64,000 nt of DNA from Nibribacter ruber (GCF_009913235.1 NZ_CP047897.1:2417001-2481000); one strand, 5' to 3'. Counted from the first letter of the stretch, positions 16,388-25,424 are shown. Program-made: numbers and translations. The notes: a model not told the origin generated them from the sequence alone.

Positions 16388-17839
16388 ATGCTTAAAAAAA
16401 TTACAATTATTTTTTTAGCCGTGTGTTTTTTCATTTTTGGCAATACACAGGCTCAAAAAATTAAATCGGTAAATTTTTCACTTTTCTCAGAAACCACCCA
16501 AGATCATTATAATCAACCGCTTACCCAGAAGGCTTTTGCCCTCAACAGCACAGACTTTATCATCTTAAGCCAGAAGGCACTGGGCGCTTATCACGTAGAG
16601 CGCTTCGGGAAAGACTTAAAGGCGAAGTGGTCTACCAATCTGGCCCTACTTCCGCAAGAGACGGTAGAGGCCTTTGCCAGGCAGCAGGAGACGGCGCTGG
16701 TCATCACGCGCCGCGTAGATGAAGCACAAGGCAGCCAAGCGCTTCTTGCCCGGGTCTACAATCTGGCCACCGGCCAGGAACTGCAGCAAAAGAAACTGAT
16801 GGAGGCTCCCAGCCAAAGCCGCAAACTGGTGGTCTCGCTCTCTGAAGATGGGTCCAAATTGGTGACTCAACACTATTTACAGCAGGAAGACCGGCTGTTG
16901 GGCATTCAGGCAACGGTGTATGATGGCGCCTTGACCAAGATCAAGGACAGACGCTATGAGTTTCCGGTGCACACGGGCAGCCTTACGGCGCAGGTGCACG
17001 TGGACAACCACGGCAGCCAGTACCTTACCCTGCTCACCGAAAACGCCATGCGCCTGAGCGTGCGCCACTACAACAACCAGGACAATGAGATCAAGGTGAT
17101 GGAGGTGATGCTGGGCGGCATGTTCCAGCAAGAGAAGCAGTACGTTTTAGACTTGAAGTTTCAACTGCAACAGGACAGCACCCTGTTTGCCGCCGCACTA
17201 ATAGCCGATGAGAAAACCGGCGAGTACCGCAGCCTCAAGCTGGTACGCTTTGACTACCGCCTCAATGACATGCGCTTTGCCCAGGAGTTTCTGTTCACGC
17301 CAGACTTTCTGGCCCGCATCTCCCAAGCCAACAACCTGTCTACCACCGCCCAACTGGAAGACCTTTACTTGGCAGACATCATCATAAGCCAGGAGGGCCA
17401 GTTGCTGATCATGACAGAGAAGAAGTTTCTGGAGGCCGGCCCAGAGGGCAAGTACAAAGCTCAGGAACTAATGTTGTTTGCCTACAATGAGTACCTGCAG
17501 CCCAGCTGGCACTCCATGATCAAGAAAAACCAGGAAGCACCCGCCACCGCCGGCTTTTCTGGCATCTCGTACCGCTCACAGCTGTTTGGGAACCGCCTGC
17601 AACTGCTCACCCTGGAGACGCTCAATGGCAAGACAGATTTGTACGACCGCTCCGTCCACTTGGTGACCGGTGCTTCTTCAGAGCCTAAGGCGGCGGGACT
17701 CAAGATTGCAAACAACCAGAAAGAAGTCTATGACAAAAGCTTCACTATTTGGCTGGAGGAACGCACTTTTACCGCTGTCAGCAAGCCCGCCAAGGCAGCA
17801 AAAGGATTTAGGCTGAGCCGAGTGCGGCTAAAGAATTAA
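16388..17839 (+). CDS. Secreted hypothetical protein
   Basis: 483 residues. Signal peptide MLKKITIIFLAVCFFIFGN, cleaved probably after TQAQ. The body is rich in beta-type segments such as VVSLSEDGSKLVTQHYL and YLTLLTENAMRLSVRHY, which may be a propeller-like fold, but I recognise no family. The 3' end is unusual: its last codons and stop lie inside the left arm of the 70-base palindrome at 17829-17898. Likely periplasmic or surface-exposed. Confidence 0.8.
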   Translation: MLKKITIIFLAVCFFIFGNTQAQKIKSVNFSLFSETTQDHYNQPLTQKAFALNSTDFIILSQKALGAYHVERFGKDLKAKWSTNLALLPQETVEAFARQQETALVITRRVDEAQGSQALLARVYNLATGQELQQKKLMEAPSQSRKLVVSLSEDGSKLVTQHYLQQEDRLLGIQATVYDGALTKIKDRRYEFPVHTGSLTAQVHVDNHGSQYLTLLTENAMRLSVRHYNNQDNEIKVMEVMLGGMFQQEKQYVLDLKFQLQQDSTLFAAALIADEKTGEYRSLKLVRFDYRLNDMRFAQEFLFTPDFLARISQANNLSTTAQLEDLYLADIIISQEGQLLIMTEKKFLEAGPEGKYKAQELMLFAYNEYLQPSWHSMIKKNQEAPATAGFSGISYRSQLFGNRLQLLTLETLNGKTDLYDRSVHLVTGASSEPKAAGLKIANNQKEVYDKSFTIWLEERTFTAVSKPAKAAKGFRLSRVRLKN

Positions 17840-17898
17840 AAGGTCGTTTTTGGCCTGTTTTATCCAAAACAGGCCAAAAACGACCTTTTAATTCTTTA
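17829..17898. repeat. 38-bp dispersed palindrome, copy 7, inside a 70-base perfect inverted repeat
   Basis: The core 17845-17882 has both arms exact. The symmetry continues outward (TAAAGAATTAAAAGGT on the left, its complement on the right), giving 33-base perfect arms around the loop ATCC. The left arm includes the last codons and TAA of the preceding gene. Confidence 0.95.
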
Positions 17899-17951
17899 GA
17901 ACAGCGCCACATCTTTCCCCTTTCAGCTCGTCCAATCCTTCTCCTACATCT

Positions 17952-18584
17952 ATGCCAGAGCTCAGCTTCCCCCTGGAGTTTACTTTCAAGACGCCGTCCC
18001 TGGCCAATAAAATTACGGTAAAGGACACACAGGGGCTGGAGATATTCTCTGTACACCAGGTGCATTCTGATGTGCTGTCAGAGTCCTCGCTGCTCAACAT
18101 TGACCCATTTCTGGACGAAGCCTTTGTCTATACAGATGCTTCTGAGGCCCACCTGCGCTATTCCATCAAAGCCTACCAGTCCAAGGAATTCTACGCCTCT
18201 TTCATGTTTACTGACCATGAGAACCTGCTGTTCGGGCATATTGTCAGAAGGCACTGGGACTATGTGTTGAGAGCGCATTATTCCGTTTTTGACCAATACT
18301 GGCGCCCGGTCTTCACCATCAAGGAAGCCGATGTAATGACAAGGGTGCACGACACCATGCTGGGCAGAATTCCCTTCATCAGTTTGCTGACCGGCTATTT
18401 CTTTAATCCCTCTTACTACATTACCCGGCCAGACGGCAGTCACGTGGCCACCGTCACCAAAGAGAAGTCCTTCCTCTCCAGCCGGTTCACCCTCACCCAA
18501 GCGGGCCCATGTACGCCGCATGAACAGGAACGACTCTTGTTAAGCACGATGCTGTTGGTACTCCAGGAAAGACGCCGAGGATAA
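17952..18584 (+). CDS. LURP-one/scramblase-like domain protein (tentative)
   Basis: 210 residues, no signal peptide. The sequence alternates short beta strands (KITVKDTQGLEIFSVHQ, YYITRPDGSHVATVTKEKS) in a pattern like the LURP-one/phospholipid-scramblase barrel, but the assignment is by pattern only. It starts 53 bases after palindrome copy 7 and is followed by a bidirectional terminator. Function unknown. Confidence 0.65.
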   Translation: MPELSFPLEFTFKTPSLANKITVKDTQGLEIFSVHQVHSDVLSESSLLNIDPFLDEAFVYTDASEAHLRYSIKAYQSKEFYASFMFTDHENLLFGHIVRRHWDYVLRAHYSVFDQYWRPVFTIKEADVMTRVHDTMLGRIPFISLLTGYFFNPSYYITRPDGSHVATVTKEKSFLSSRFTLTQAGPCTPHEQERLLLSTMLLVLQERRRG

Positions 18585-18696
18585 ATTAGTAGTTGGCGCT
18601 CAGCTCATAGAACCTTCTCAGCGGACCTTATTCCAATGCTTCTAAATACATTCTTTAGGTGCATCTTAGAATTTATCACTTAGACGAACCCCTGCT

Positions 18697-18738
18697 AAAA
18701 ACGGTAAGCCCCACCAATTGGCGGGGCTTACCGTTTTT
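18697..18738. terminator. Bidirectional terminator fused to palindrome copy 8
   Basis: 16-base arms AAAAACGGTAAGCCCC and its complement around ACCAATTGGC. A-run on the left, T-run on the right, between convergent genes. The final CGTTTTT is also the first seven bases of repeat copy 8. Confidence 0.85.
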
Positions 18739-18769
18739 AAGCTACTTTGACCAAAACAGGTCAAAAACG
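18732..18769. repeat. 38-bp dispersed palindrome, copy 8
   Basis: Left arm degenerate (CGTTTTTAAGCTACTTT), right arm AAAACAGGTCAAAAACG. It overlaps the preceding terminator by 7 bases. Confidence 0.8.
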
Positions 18770-18778
18770 CTTTTATTA

Positions 18779-18815
18779 GATTCAAGAGACGTCTTGCGTC
18801 TTATGTCTTGAATCT
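18779..18815. repeat. AAGAC/GTCTT-type repeat tract
   Basis: Inverted arms GATTCAAGA (18779-18787) and TCTTGAATC (18806-18814) enclosing GTCTTGCGTCTTATGTC-type units. Related to the tracts flanking the four-helix-bundle gene at 20671-21042. Confidence 0.6.
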
Positions 18816-18826
18816 TGGGTATTTAA

Positions 18827-20623
18827 CTAGTACACGTAGTCGTTGGCTTTGATCATCTCAGCGGCAATGCGTCTGCGGGCTTCTTTGGTGTTGTACGGCT
18901 CCAGTTTGGTGAAACGTTTCAAGCCAATGAGCAACAGTTTCTGCTCATCACCCGGCTCAGACATGGCAGCCAACGCTTCTTTACCAGCTTTGTTGATACG
19001 ATCAGCGGCGTCATTGATGACCACACGGGCGATGTCCAGTTGACGAGATGTCGCTTCTTCACCATTTAGGCTTACCAGTTTCTCTACGCGTAGCAAAGTA
19101 GACTCAGCTATGTAGGTTTGAATGGCCATGTCGGCGATGTACATCAAGACTTCCTGCTCTTTGTCCAGGGTCATCATGAATTTCTGCACGGCGGTACCGG
19201 CGGTTAACAGGACAGCCTTCTTGAATTTCTCAACGGCCTTTTTCTCATAGGCGAACAGGCTGGTGTCCTCGTCCCCGAAATCTGGAATAGCCATTAACTC
19301 TTGCTGTACGGCGGCGGCAGGTCCCATCAAATCCAGCTCACCTTTCATAGCTTTCTTCAACACCATGTCCACAATGAGCATGCGGTTGATTTCATTGGTG
19401 CCTTCAAAGATGCGGTTGATACGGGCATCGCGGTACGCGCGGTCCATTGGATAATCCGCTGAGAAGCCATAGCCACCGTAGATCTGAACGCCTTCGTCTA
19501 CCACGTAATCCAATACCTCAGAACCATCCACTTTCAAAATGGCGGCCTCTACGGCAAATTCGCGGGCGGCTTCTAACACAGCCTCATTGTAGTTTTTACC
19601 AGCGGCCAGTAACTCTTGCTCTTTGTTGTAGATGTCGTTACCGCAACGGTAAATGGCCGACTCAACAGCGAAAATTCTAATGGCCTGCTCCGCCAGCTTA
19701 TGACGGATGGCTCCGAACTTAGAGATCGGAATTTTGAACTGGATACGCTCGTTGGCATACTTCACAGACAGTTCGGCAACGCTCTTACAAGCACCCAAAC
19801 AAGCCGCAGCCAATTTAATACGACCAATGTTCAAGATGTTGAAAGCGATCAAGTGGCCTTTGCCAATCTCGCCCAACACGTTTTCTTTTGGCACTTTGCA
19901 GTCGGTTAGGAACACCTGGCGGGTAGAAGAACCCTTGATACCCATCTTGTGCTCCTCATTGCCTAAGCTTAAGCCTTCATAGCCTTTCTCTACAATGAAG
20001 CCCGTGAACTTGTCACCGTCTACTTGCGCGAACACAATGAACACATCTGCAAAGCCCGCGTTGGTGATCCACATCTTCACGCCGTTCAAGATGTAGTTGT
20101 CGCCTTCTACGTCTAGCACCGCTTTGGTTTTGGCGGCCAAGGCATCTGACCCGGAACCTGGCTCTGTCAAGCAATAAGACGCTGCCCACTCACCGGTAGT
20201 CAGCTTGGGAATGTATTTGGCTTTCTGCTCTTCCGTACCGAAGTATAAAATAGGCAAGGTGCCAATACCCGTGTGCGCCGCGAAGGCCACTGGGAACGAG
20301 TGCCCCGCCCCTACCGATTCTGTTACCAATAGTGAGGAGTTGAAGTCCATGTTCAATCCGCCGTACTCCTCTGGAATAGCCACCCCGAACAAGCCCAATT
20401 CGCCCGCCTTCTTCATAAGGTTTTCCATCAGGCCTTCTTCGTGGTTGTCCAAGCGCTCCACCATGGGCATAACCTCGGCCTGCACAAATTGCTGGGCCGT
20501 CTCGGCCATCATGCGCTGTTCCTCAGAGAACTCCTCTGGGATGAAAATATCCTGGGCGCTGGTCTGCTTGATGATGAACTCACCGCCTTTAAGCGTTCTA
20601 GAAGCTGATTCTGTATTTGCCAT
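18827..20623 (-). CDS. Acyl-CoA dehydrogenase
   Basis: 598 residues, larger than the 380-residue core because of a C-terminal extension (about 430-598) common in Bacteroidetes beta-oxidation enzymes. FAD-binding and substrate regions are visible: CLTEPGSGSDA, KMWITNAGFAD, IYGGYGFSADYPMDRAYRD and FEGTNEINR, the last containing the catalytic Glu. It introduces the first double bond of fatty-acid oxidation, passing electrons to ETF. Downstream member of a fad block with thiolase and the HAD/hydratase fusion. Confidence 0.95.
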   Translation of the reverse strand: MANTESASRTLKGGEFIIKQTSAQDIFIPEEFSEEQRMMAETAQQFVQAEVMPMVERLDNHEEGLMENLMKKAGELGLFGVAIPEEYGGLNMDFNSSLLVTESVGAGHSFPVAFAAHTGIGTLPILYFGTEEQKAKYIPKLTTGEWAASYCLTEPGSGSDALAAKTKAVLDVEGDNYILNGVKMWITNAGFADVFIVFAQVDGDKFTGFIVEKGYEGLSLGNEEHKMGIKGSSTRQVFLTDCKVPKENVLGEIGKGHLIAFNILNIGRIKLAAACLGACKSVAELSVKYANERIQFKIPISKFGAIRHKLAEQAIRIFAVESAIYRCGNDIYNKEQELLAAGKNYNEAVLEAAREFAVEAAILKVDGSEVLDYVVDEGVQIYGGYGFSADYPMDRAYRDARINRIFEGTNEINRMLIVDMVLKKAMKGELDLMGPAAAVQQELMAIPDFGDEDTSLFAYEKKAVEKFKKAVLLTAGTAVQKFMMTLDKEQEVLMYIADMAIQTYIAESTLLRVEKLVSLNGEEATSRQLDIARVVINDAADRINKAGKEALAAMSEPGDEQKLLLIGLKRFTKLEPYNTKEARRRIAAEMIKANDYVY

Positions 20624-20643
20624 TTTGTTACTGTTTTATCTGT

Positions 20644-20677
20644 TAAGACATAAGACACAGGACGTAAGACTCAAGAC
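20644..20677. repeat. AAGAC-type tract, left flank of the S23 gene
   Basis: Units such as TAAGACATAAGACACAGGAC and GTAAGACTCAAGAC. It includes the TGA stop codon (20671-20673) of the four-helix-bundle gene. Inverted relative to 21047-21078. Confidence 0.7.
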
Positions 20678-21042
20678 TTTTCTTTTGCATTCTTGAGCAA
20701 TCTATCCTTAAAACCATTTATCATGCGTTGTACCAGACTTACCTGCTGGAGCAACTTCTGCAATCTTGCATCTTCTATAAACCCGAAACTCTGGGCCAAG
20801 AGCAATTGTGTTTCTAATTCAAAGGCAGAGCCTCTGGCAATAGTCAGGAACTGAATAAATTCCTTATCACCGCCTCTGCCTGCTCCTTCAGCAATATTGG
20901 AAGGAACAGACACCGCAGCTCTGTTTATTTGAGATGTAAGACCATACTTCTCATTTGCTGGAAATGAAGAAGAAGCTTCATACACCATCTTCGCCAGTGT
21001 CATCGCTTCTTGCCAAATCTTCAGTTCCTTAAAGTTGTGCAT
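20671..21042 (-). CDS. Four-helix-bundle (S23/IVS-type) protein
   Basis: 123 residues of four amphipathic helices, with the family signature from FKELKIWQEAMTLAKMVY, SQINRAAVSVPSNIAEG and FLTIARGSAFELETQLLLA. These proteins occur as orphans in Bacteroidetes and as relatives of the Avd accessory protein of diversity-generating retroelements; a function for the stand-alone ones is not known. It lies between acyl-CoA dehydrogenase and thiolase, breaking an otherwise metabolic block, and is bracketed by inverted AAGAC-rich tracts, one of which supplies its stop codon. This looks like an insertion rather than an original operon member. Confidence 0.9.
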   Translation of the reverse strand: MHNFKELKIWQEAMTLAKMVYEASSSFPANEKYGLTSQINRAAVSVPSNIAEGAGRGGDKEFIQFLTIARGSAFELETQLLLAQSFGFIEDARLQKLLQQVSLVQRMINGFKDRLLKNAKEKS

Positions 21043-21046
21043 GAGC

Positions 21047-21078
21047 GTCTTGAATCTTGTGTCTTACGTCTTGTGTCT
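21047..21078. repeat. GTCTT-type tract, right flank of the S23 gene
   Basis: GTCTTGAATCTTGTGTCTTA followed by CGTCTTGTGTCT, five bases upstream of the four-helix-bundle start codon. Reverse complement resembles the left tract. Confidence 0.7.
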
Positions 21079-21086
21079 GTTGCGCG

Positions 21087-22265
21087 CTAGCGCAACAACT
21101 CGTAGATACCGGCTACGCCTTGACCACCGCCTACGCAGGCAGTTACCATTCCGTATTTCTTGTTCTGACGACGAAGCTCGTTAAAAAGCTGAACGCTGAG
21201 TTTGGCACCCGAGCAACCCAGTGGGTGACCCAAGGCGATGGCGCCCCCGTTCGGGTTAACTTTCTCTGGGTCAATGCCTAATTCTCTGATGACGGCGATA
21301 GATTGAGAAGCGAAGGCCTCGTTTAGCTCAAACAAGTCCACGTCCTGCAAGCTCATGCCGGCGTTTTTCAAGGCCTTCGGTATGGCTTTCACGGGTCCCA
21401 TGCCCATGATGCGCGGGTCCACGCCTTCGGCGGCATAAGACACCAGGCGGGCGATTGGCTCCAGGTTCAGTTCTTTGACCATGCGCTCGCTCATCACAAT
21501 AGTAAAAGCGGCACCGTCTGAAGTCTGAGACGAGTTACCGGCCGTCACCGAACCATTCGTGGCAAACACCGGACGCAACTTGGCCAGTTTCTCCACAGAG
21601 GTATCAGCACGCGGGCCTTCATCTGTGTCTACCACATAGGAGCGGGTTTTCTTCTTGCCATTCTCATCCAGGAAAGTCTCTTCTACATTGATAGGCACAA
21701 TCTGGTCTTTGAACCGGCCTTCTTCAATGGCTCTGATAGCCTTCTGGTGCGAGGCGAATGCAAAAGCATCCTGGTCTTCGCGGCTCACTTTAAAGTCATT
21801 GGCCACGGCCTCTGCCGTTAAGCCCATGCTCAGGTAATACTCTGGGTGCTCTTTGGCAATCTTGTAGTTAGGAACGGTTTTCCAGCCTACTACGGGCACC
21901 ATGCTCATGGACTCGGCACCACCGGCTATGATACAGTCGGCCATGCCGGCTTGTATCTTGAAGGCGGCCGTGGCGATGGTCTCAATCCCAGACCCGCAGT
22001 AACGGTTCATGATGGCACCGGGCACGTTAATAGGCAAAGACAAGAGGGAAATCATACGCCCCATCTGCAGGCCTTGCTCAGCCTCGGGCACCGCGTTCCC
22101 TACCAAAAGGTCATCCACGCGGGCGGGGTCTAGTTGTGGCACCGATGCCAGCAAATGCTTGATTACATCGGCGGCCAAATCATCTGGCCGGGTGAAACGG
22201 AATACGCCGCGGGGCGCTTTCCCCACTGCACTTCTGAATCCGGCAACTATATAGGCAGTTTGCAT
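21087..22265 (-). CDS. fadA: Acetyl-CoA C-acyltransferase (thiolase)
   Basis: 392 residues, normal thiolase length. The nucleophilic Cys is in NRYCGSG, the catalytic His in GGAIALGHPLGCSGA, and the second Cys in TACVGGGQG. It cleaves 3-ketoacyl-CoA to acetyl-CoA in the last beta-oxidation step. Its partner, the HAD/enoyl-CoA hydratase fusion, lies upstream on the same strand, separated by palindrome copy 9. Confidence 0.95.
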   Translation of the reverse strand: MQTAYIVAGFRSAVGKAPRGVFRFTRPDDLAADVIKHLLASVPQLDPARVDDLLVGNAVPEAEQGLQMGRMISLLSLPINVPGAIMNRYCGSGIETIATAAFKIQAGMADCIIAGGAESMSMVPVVGWKTVPNYKIAKEHPEYYLSMGLTAEAVANDFKVSREDQDAFAFASHQKAIRAIEEGRFKDQIVPINVEETFLDENGKKKTRSYVVDTDEGPRADTSVEKLAKLRPVFATNGSVTAGNSSQTSDGAAFTIVMSERMVKELNLEPIARLVSYAAEGVDPRIMGMGPVKAIPKALKNAGMSLQDVDLFELNEAFASQSIAVIRELGIDPEKVNPNGGAIALGHPLGCSGAKLSVQLFNELRRQNKKYGMVTACVGGGQGVAGIYELLR

Positions 22266-22320
22266 TTTCTTTTCTGTTTGTTGGTAATGTGTTCACTCTT
22301 AATGTGCTGTTCTTAGCTTT

Positions 22321-22358
22321 CGTTTTTGGCTTATTTTCTGGAAAACAGGCCAAAAACG
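22321..22358. repeat. 38-bp dispersed palindrome, copy 9
   Basis: Right arm exact; left arm CGTTTTTGGCTTATTTT. It lies between two same-strand fad genes, so it is probably transcribed within the operon. Confidence 0.9.
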
Positions 22359-22395
22359 ACTAGCACATCAATCATTCAACACTTTTCATGATTCA

Positions 22396-24798
22396 TTAAT
22401 TGCGCAATGGCTTACCCGTGGTCAAGATGCTTTTGATACGCTCTAAGGTCTTGCGCTCACCCGTTAAACTCAAGAAGGCTTCGCGCTCCAAATCCAGCAG
22501 GTATTGTTCAGAGACTTCAGACGGCATAGACAAGTCACCACCGCACATCACGTAGGCTAACTTCTCAGAGATTTTGCGGTCATGGTCAGAGATGAAGCCC
22601 GCGACCTGCATGGCGTAAGCACCGGTCGTGAACATACCCAATCCACCACGGCCCTGCACCTTGATGTTGGTCTTAGGCGTCGGTTTGGTGTAACCAGCCT
22701 CAGCAAGGGCAATAGCGGCGGCTTTGGCCTCAGCTAATTGACGGTTGTTGTTGAGCGTGATGCCATCGCCGCGGCGCAGGAATTTCAAGTCATAGGCCTC
22801 AGCGGCCGAGGTTGAAACTTTGGCCGTACCTATGGTCATGAACGCGTTCCGGAGCGAGTTGAATTCGGTATCGCCTTCTTCATACTCAGCAGAGGTGCGC
22901 AAGGTCATTTCCTTAGTTCCGCCCCCGCCTGGGATTAAGCCCACGCCAAACTCTACCAAGCCAATGTAAGATTCAGCAGCGGCCTGTACGTGGTCGGCGT
23001 GCAAGCAAAGCTCACAGCCTCCGCCCAGGGTCAACCCGTGCGGCGCGGCCACAACTGGTATAGCCGAATAGCGCAAACGCATCATGGCATTCTGGAACTG
23101 ACGAATCATCAAATTCAACTCATCATACTCCTGGTCCAGCGCGTACATGAACACCAGACCCAGATTAGCACCCGCCGAGAAGTTGGCGGCCTCGTTGCCT
23201 ACTACCAGTCCTCTAAAGTCCTGTTCGGCTAAATCAACGCCTTTCATCAGGCCTTGAATCACCTCAGAACCCAAAGCATTCATCTTGGTATGGAATTCCA
23301 CATTCAGGATGCCGTCGCCTAAGTCAATGATGGACGCCCCAGCGTTCTTCCAAACCACGTTGGTACCGCGCAGCACATCCAACAGCACGAAGCTTTCGGT
23401 ACCCGGAATTACTTTATAAGTCTTAGACGAAATGTCATAATACTGACGCTGGTTGTTCTGGCTGCGGTAGAAGCTCTCATGGCCGCCTTCCAACATTTCA
23501 TACACCCAGTCGGCGGGTTTGTAGCCGGCGGTTTCCATAGCACTCACGGTCTCGCGCACGCCTAAGACGTCCCAAGTCTCAAACGGCCCTAACTCCCACC
23601 CGAAGCCGGCGCGCATAGCATCATCAATGCGGTACAGCTCGTCAGAGATTTCAGGGATGCGGTTGGTCACGTACTGGAACAAGCCGTACGATGTTTCTCT
23701 AAAGAAATCACCGGCTTTGTCCTGCGCTTGGCTGAAGGCCTTGAGACGCTTGCGCAAGTCTTCAATGGGCTTCAGGATTTCCATGCTCTGGAATTTGACC
23801 TTCTGCTTAGGCCCGTATTCCATGGTCTTGAGGTCCAGCGTCAGAATTTCGGTGCCACCTTGCTCGTTCTTGGTTTTCTTGTAGAAGCCCTGCTTGGTCT
23901 TATCGCCTAGCCAGTTCTTCTCTACCATCTGCTGAATGTACGCGGGCAACTGGAACAGGTCGCGCTTCTCATCGGTCTCGCCGGTTTGGTACAAGCCCTG
24001 CGCTACTTTGGCAAGCGTGTCTAAGCCTACCAGGTCAGAGGTTCTGAACGTAGCCGATTTTGGACGGCCTACCACCGGACCAGTGAGACGGTCTACTTCG
24101 TCCACGTTCAAGCCTAGTTTCTCCATCACGTGCAACACCTGCATGATGCCATAGATACCCACGCGGTTGGCAATGAACGCCGGCGTGTCTTTGGCTAGAA
24201 CGGTGGTTTTACCTAAGAACAGGTCACCGTACTTTAATAAGAAAGCAGTGATTTCTGGGTCGGTTTTGTCAGTGGGGATAATCTCCAACAACTTGAGATA
24301 GCGGGGCGGGTTGAAGAAGTGGGTACCGCAGAAGTGCTTCTGGAAATCCTCTGACCGTCCTTCCAACATCAAGTGGATAGGAATACCCGATGTGTTTGAG
24401 GTAATAAGCGTGCCCGGCTTTCTGAACTGCTCTACCTTCTCAAAGATAGACTGCTTGATTTTGAGGTTCTCCACCACCACTTCAATGGTCCAGTCACAGC
24501 TGGCGATGTCTTTCAAATCATCGTCAAAGTTACCGGTCTGAATGAGGCGCACGTCCTCTTTCTTGTACAAGGGTGACGGGTTGGAGGCAACCGCCGTTTG
24601 CAGGGCCGTGTTGACAATCCTGTTGCGCACCTGCTTGTTGTCCAGCGTCAGACCTTTGGCCTGTTCCTCGGGTAGCAGTTCGCGGGGTACCATGTCCAGA
24701 AGCAGGACCTGCACCCCAATGTTGGCGAAGTGGCAGGCAATGCGGGAACCCATGATTCCGGAGCCTAAGACTGCCACTTTCTTAATAATTCTTTTCAT
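22396..24798 (-). CDS. fadB: 3-hydroxyacyl-CoA dehydrogenase / enoyl-CoA hydratase fusion
   Basis: 800 residues with dehydrogenase first and hydratase last, the reverse of E. coli FadB. The N-terminal Rossmann motif is GSGIMGSRIA, with the HAD helical domain to about residue 440. The crotonase domain (about 470-700) has the oxyanion-hole segment NFSAGANLG and LTLGGGCELCLHAD, then GVGLIPGGGGTKEM with catalytic Glu candidates. It performs the hydration and second oxidation of beta-oxidation and works with the neighbouring thiolase. Confidence 0.94.
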   Translation of the reverse strand: MKRIIKKVAVLGSGIMGSRIACHFANIGVQVLLLDMVPRELLPEEQAKGLTLDNKQVRNRIVNTALQTAVASNPSPLYKKEDVRLIQTGNFDDDLKDIASCDWTIEVVVENLKIKQSIFEKVEQFRKPGTLITSNTSGIPIHLMLEGRSEDFQKHFCGTHFFNPPRYLKLLEIIPTDKTDPEITAFLLKYGDLFLGKTTVLAKDTPAFIANRVGIYGIMQVLHVMEKLGLNVDEVDRLTGPVVGRPKSATFRTSDLVGLDTLAKVAQGLYQTGETDEKRDLFQLPAYIQQMVEKNWLGDKTKQGFYKKTKNEQGGTEILTLDLKTMEYGPKQKVKFQSMEILKPIEDLRKRLKAFSQAQDKAGDFFRETSYGLFQYVTNRIPEISDELYRIDDAMRAGFGWELGPFETWDVLGVRETVSAMETAGYKPADWVYEMLEGGHESFYRSQNNQRQYYDISSKTYKVIPGTESFVLLDVLRGTNVVWKNAGASIIDLGDGILNVEFHTKMNALGSEVIQGLMKGVDLAEQDFRGLVVGNEAANFSAGANLGLVFMYALDQEYDELNLMIRQFQNAMMRLRYSAIPVVAAPHGLTLGGGCELCLHADHVQAAAESYIGLVEFGVGLIPGGGGTKEMTLRTSAEYEEGDTEFNSLRNAFMTIGTAKVSTSAAEAYDLKFLRRGDGITLNNNRQLAEAKAAAIALAEAGYTKPTPKTNIKVQGRGGLGMFTTGAYAMQVAGFISDHDRKISEKLAYVMCGGDLSMPSEVSEQYLLDLEREAFLSLTGERKTLERIKSILTTGKPLRN

Positions 24799-24842
24799 GT
24801 TTTATGATTGAGCTTACTAATAGATTACAAAACTGTACTAGC

Positions 24843-24880
24843 CGTTTTTAGCCTCTTTTCTGGAAATCAGGCCAAAAACG
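24843..24880. repeat. 38-bp dispersed palindrome, copy 10
   Basis: Left arm CGTTTTTAGCCTCTTTT, right arm AAATCAGGCCAAAAACG. It lies between the MarR gene and the fadB-type gene. Confidence 0.85.
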
Positions 24881-24903
24881 GAAACGGTATTATGTTATAA
24901 CAG

Positions 24904-25347
24904 CTAAAAGACTTTCTTGCTCTCAATGAGCTCATTAATCTGGCCCACCACCTGAAAGAAGACCTGCAACTGGCTTTCCGGGATCAACTCACGCACCTTT
25001 TTATTGAACTGACGCACGGTTATGCGGCTTACTTCGCGCTTCTCCAAGCCCAACTCCGTCAACAGAATACGCACCGACCGCTTGTCTACAGTGTCTCCTT
25101 GCTTGTAGATGAGGCGTTTCTCTTCCATGCTTTTGAGAATACGGGTCAGACTGCGGGCTTCCAAACCCAGTAAGGGAGCAATCTTGGTGGCGGGCGTTCC
25201 TTTCTCTGGGTCTATGTTCAAGAGCACGAACCCAATGGAGGTGGTGATGTCGTTCTTGGCCGCCTCTGTATTATACATACGGGCAATGGCGTGCCAGCAT
25301 ACCTTGATATTATAGTCAACCGTTTCAGATGCTTTCATGCTGCTCAT
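24904..25347 (-). CDS. MarR-family transcriptional regulator
   Basis: 147 residues. Winged helix-turn-helix with PATKIAPLLGLEARSLTRIL (recognition helix) and the wing DKRSVRILLTELG. First gene of the minus-strand fad block, so the likely targets are these beta-oxidation genes, with an acyl-CoA as plausible ligand; both are inference from position. Palindromes GTATACATAC and ATGCTTGCAT bracket its promoter box, suggesting autoregulation. Confidence 0.9.
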   Translation of the reverse strand: MSSMKASETVDYNIKVCWHAIARMYNTEAAKNDITTSIGFVLLNIDPEKGTPATKIAPLLGLEARSLTRILKSMEEKRLIYKQGDTVDKRSVRILLTELGLEKREVSRITVRQFNKKVRELIPESQLQVFFQVVGQINELIESKKVF

Positions 25348-25350
25348 TCA

Positions 25351-25390
25351 GTATACATACCAAATATAGAAAAATATGTTATGCTTGCAT
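25351..25390 (-). promoter_or_regulatory. MarR promoter (TATATTTG) with flanking palindromes
   Basis: The -7 box TATATTTG is at 25361-25368 on the minus strand. GTATACATAC (25351-25360) and ATGCTTGCAT (25381-25390) sit on each side, the spacing expected for operator half-sites covering a promoter. Confidence 0.5.
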
Positions 25391-25424
25391 ACTATAATTA
25401 AATAATTTTTCTCTCCCGTCTTGG

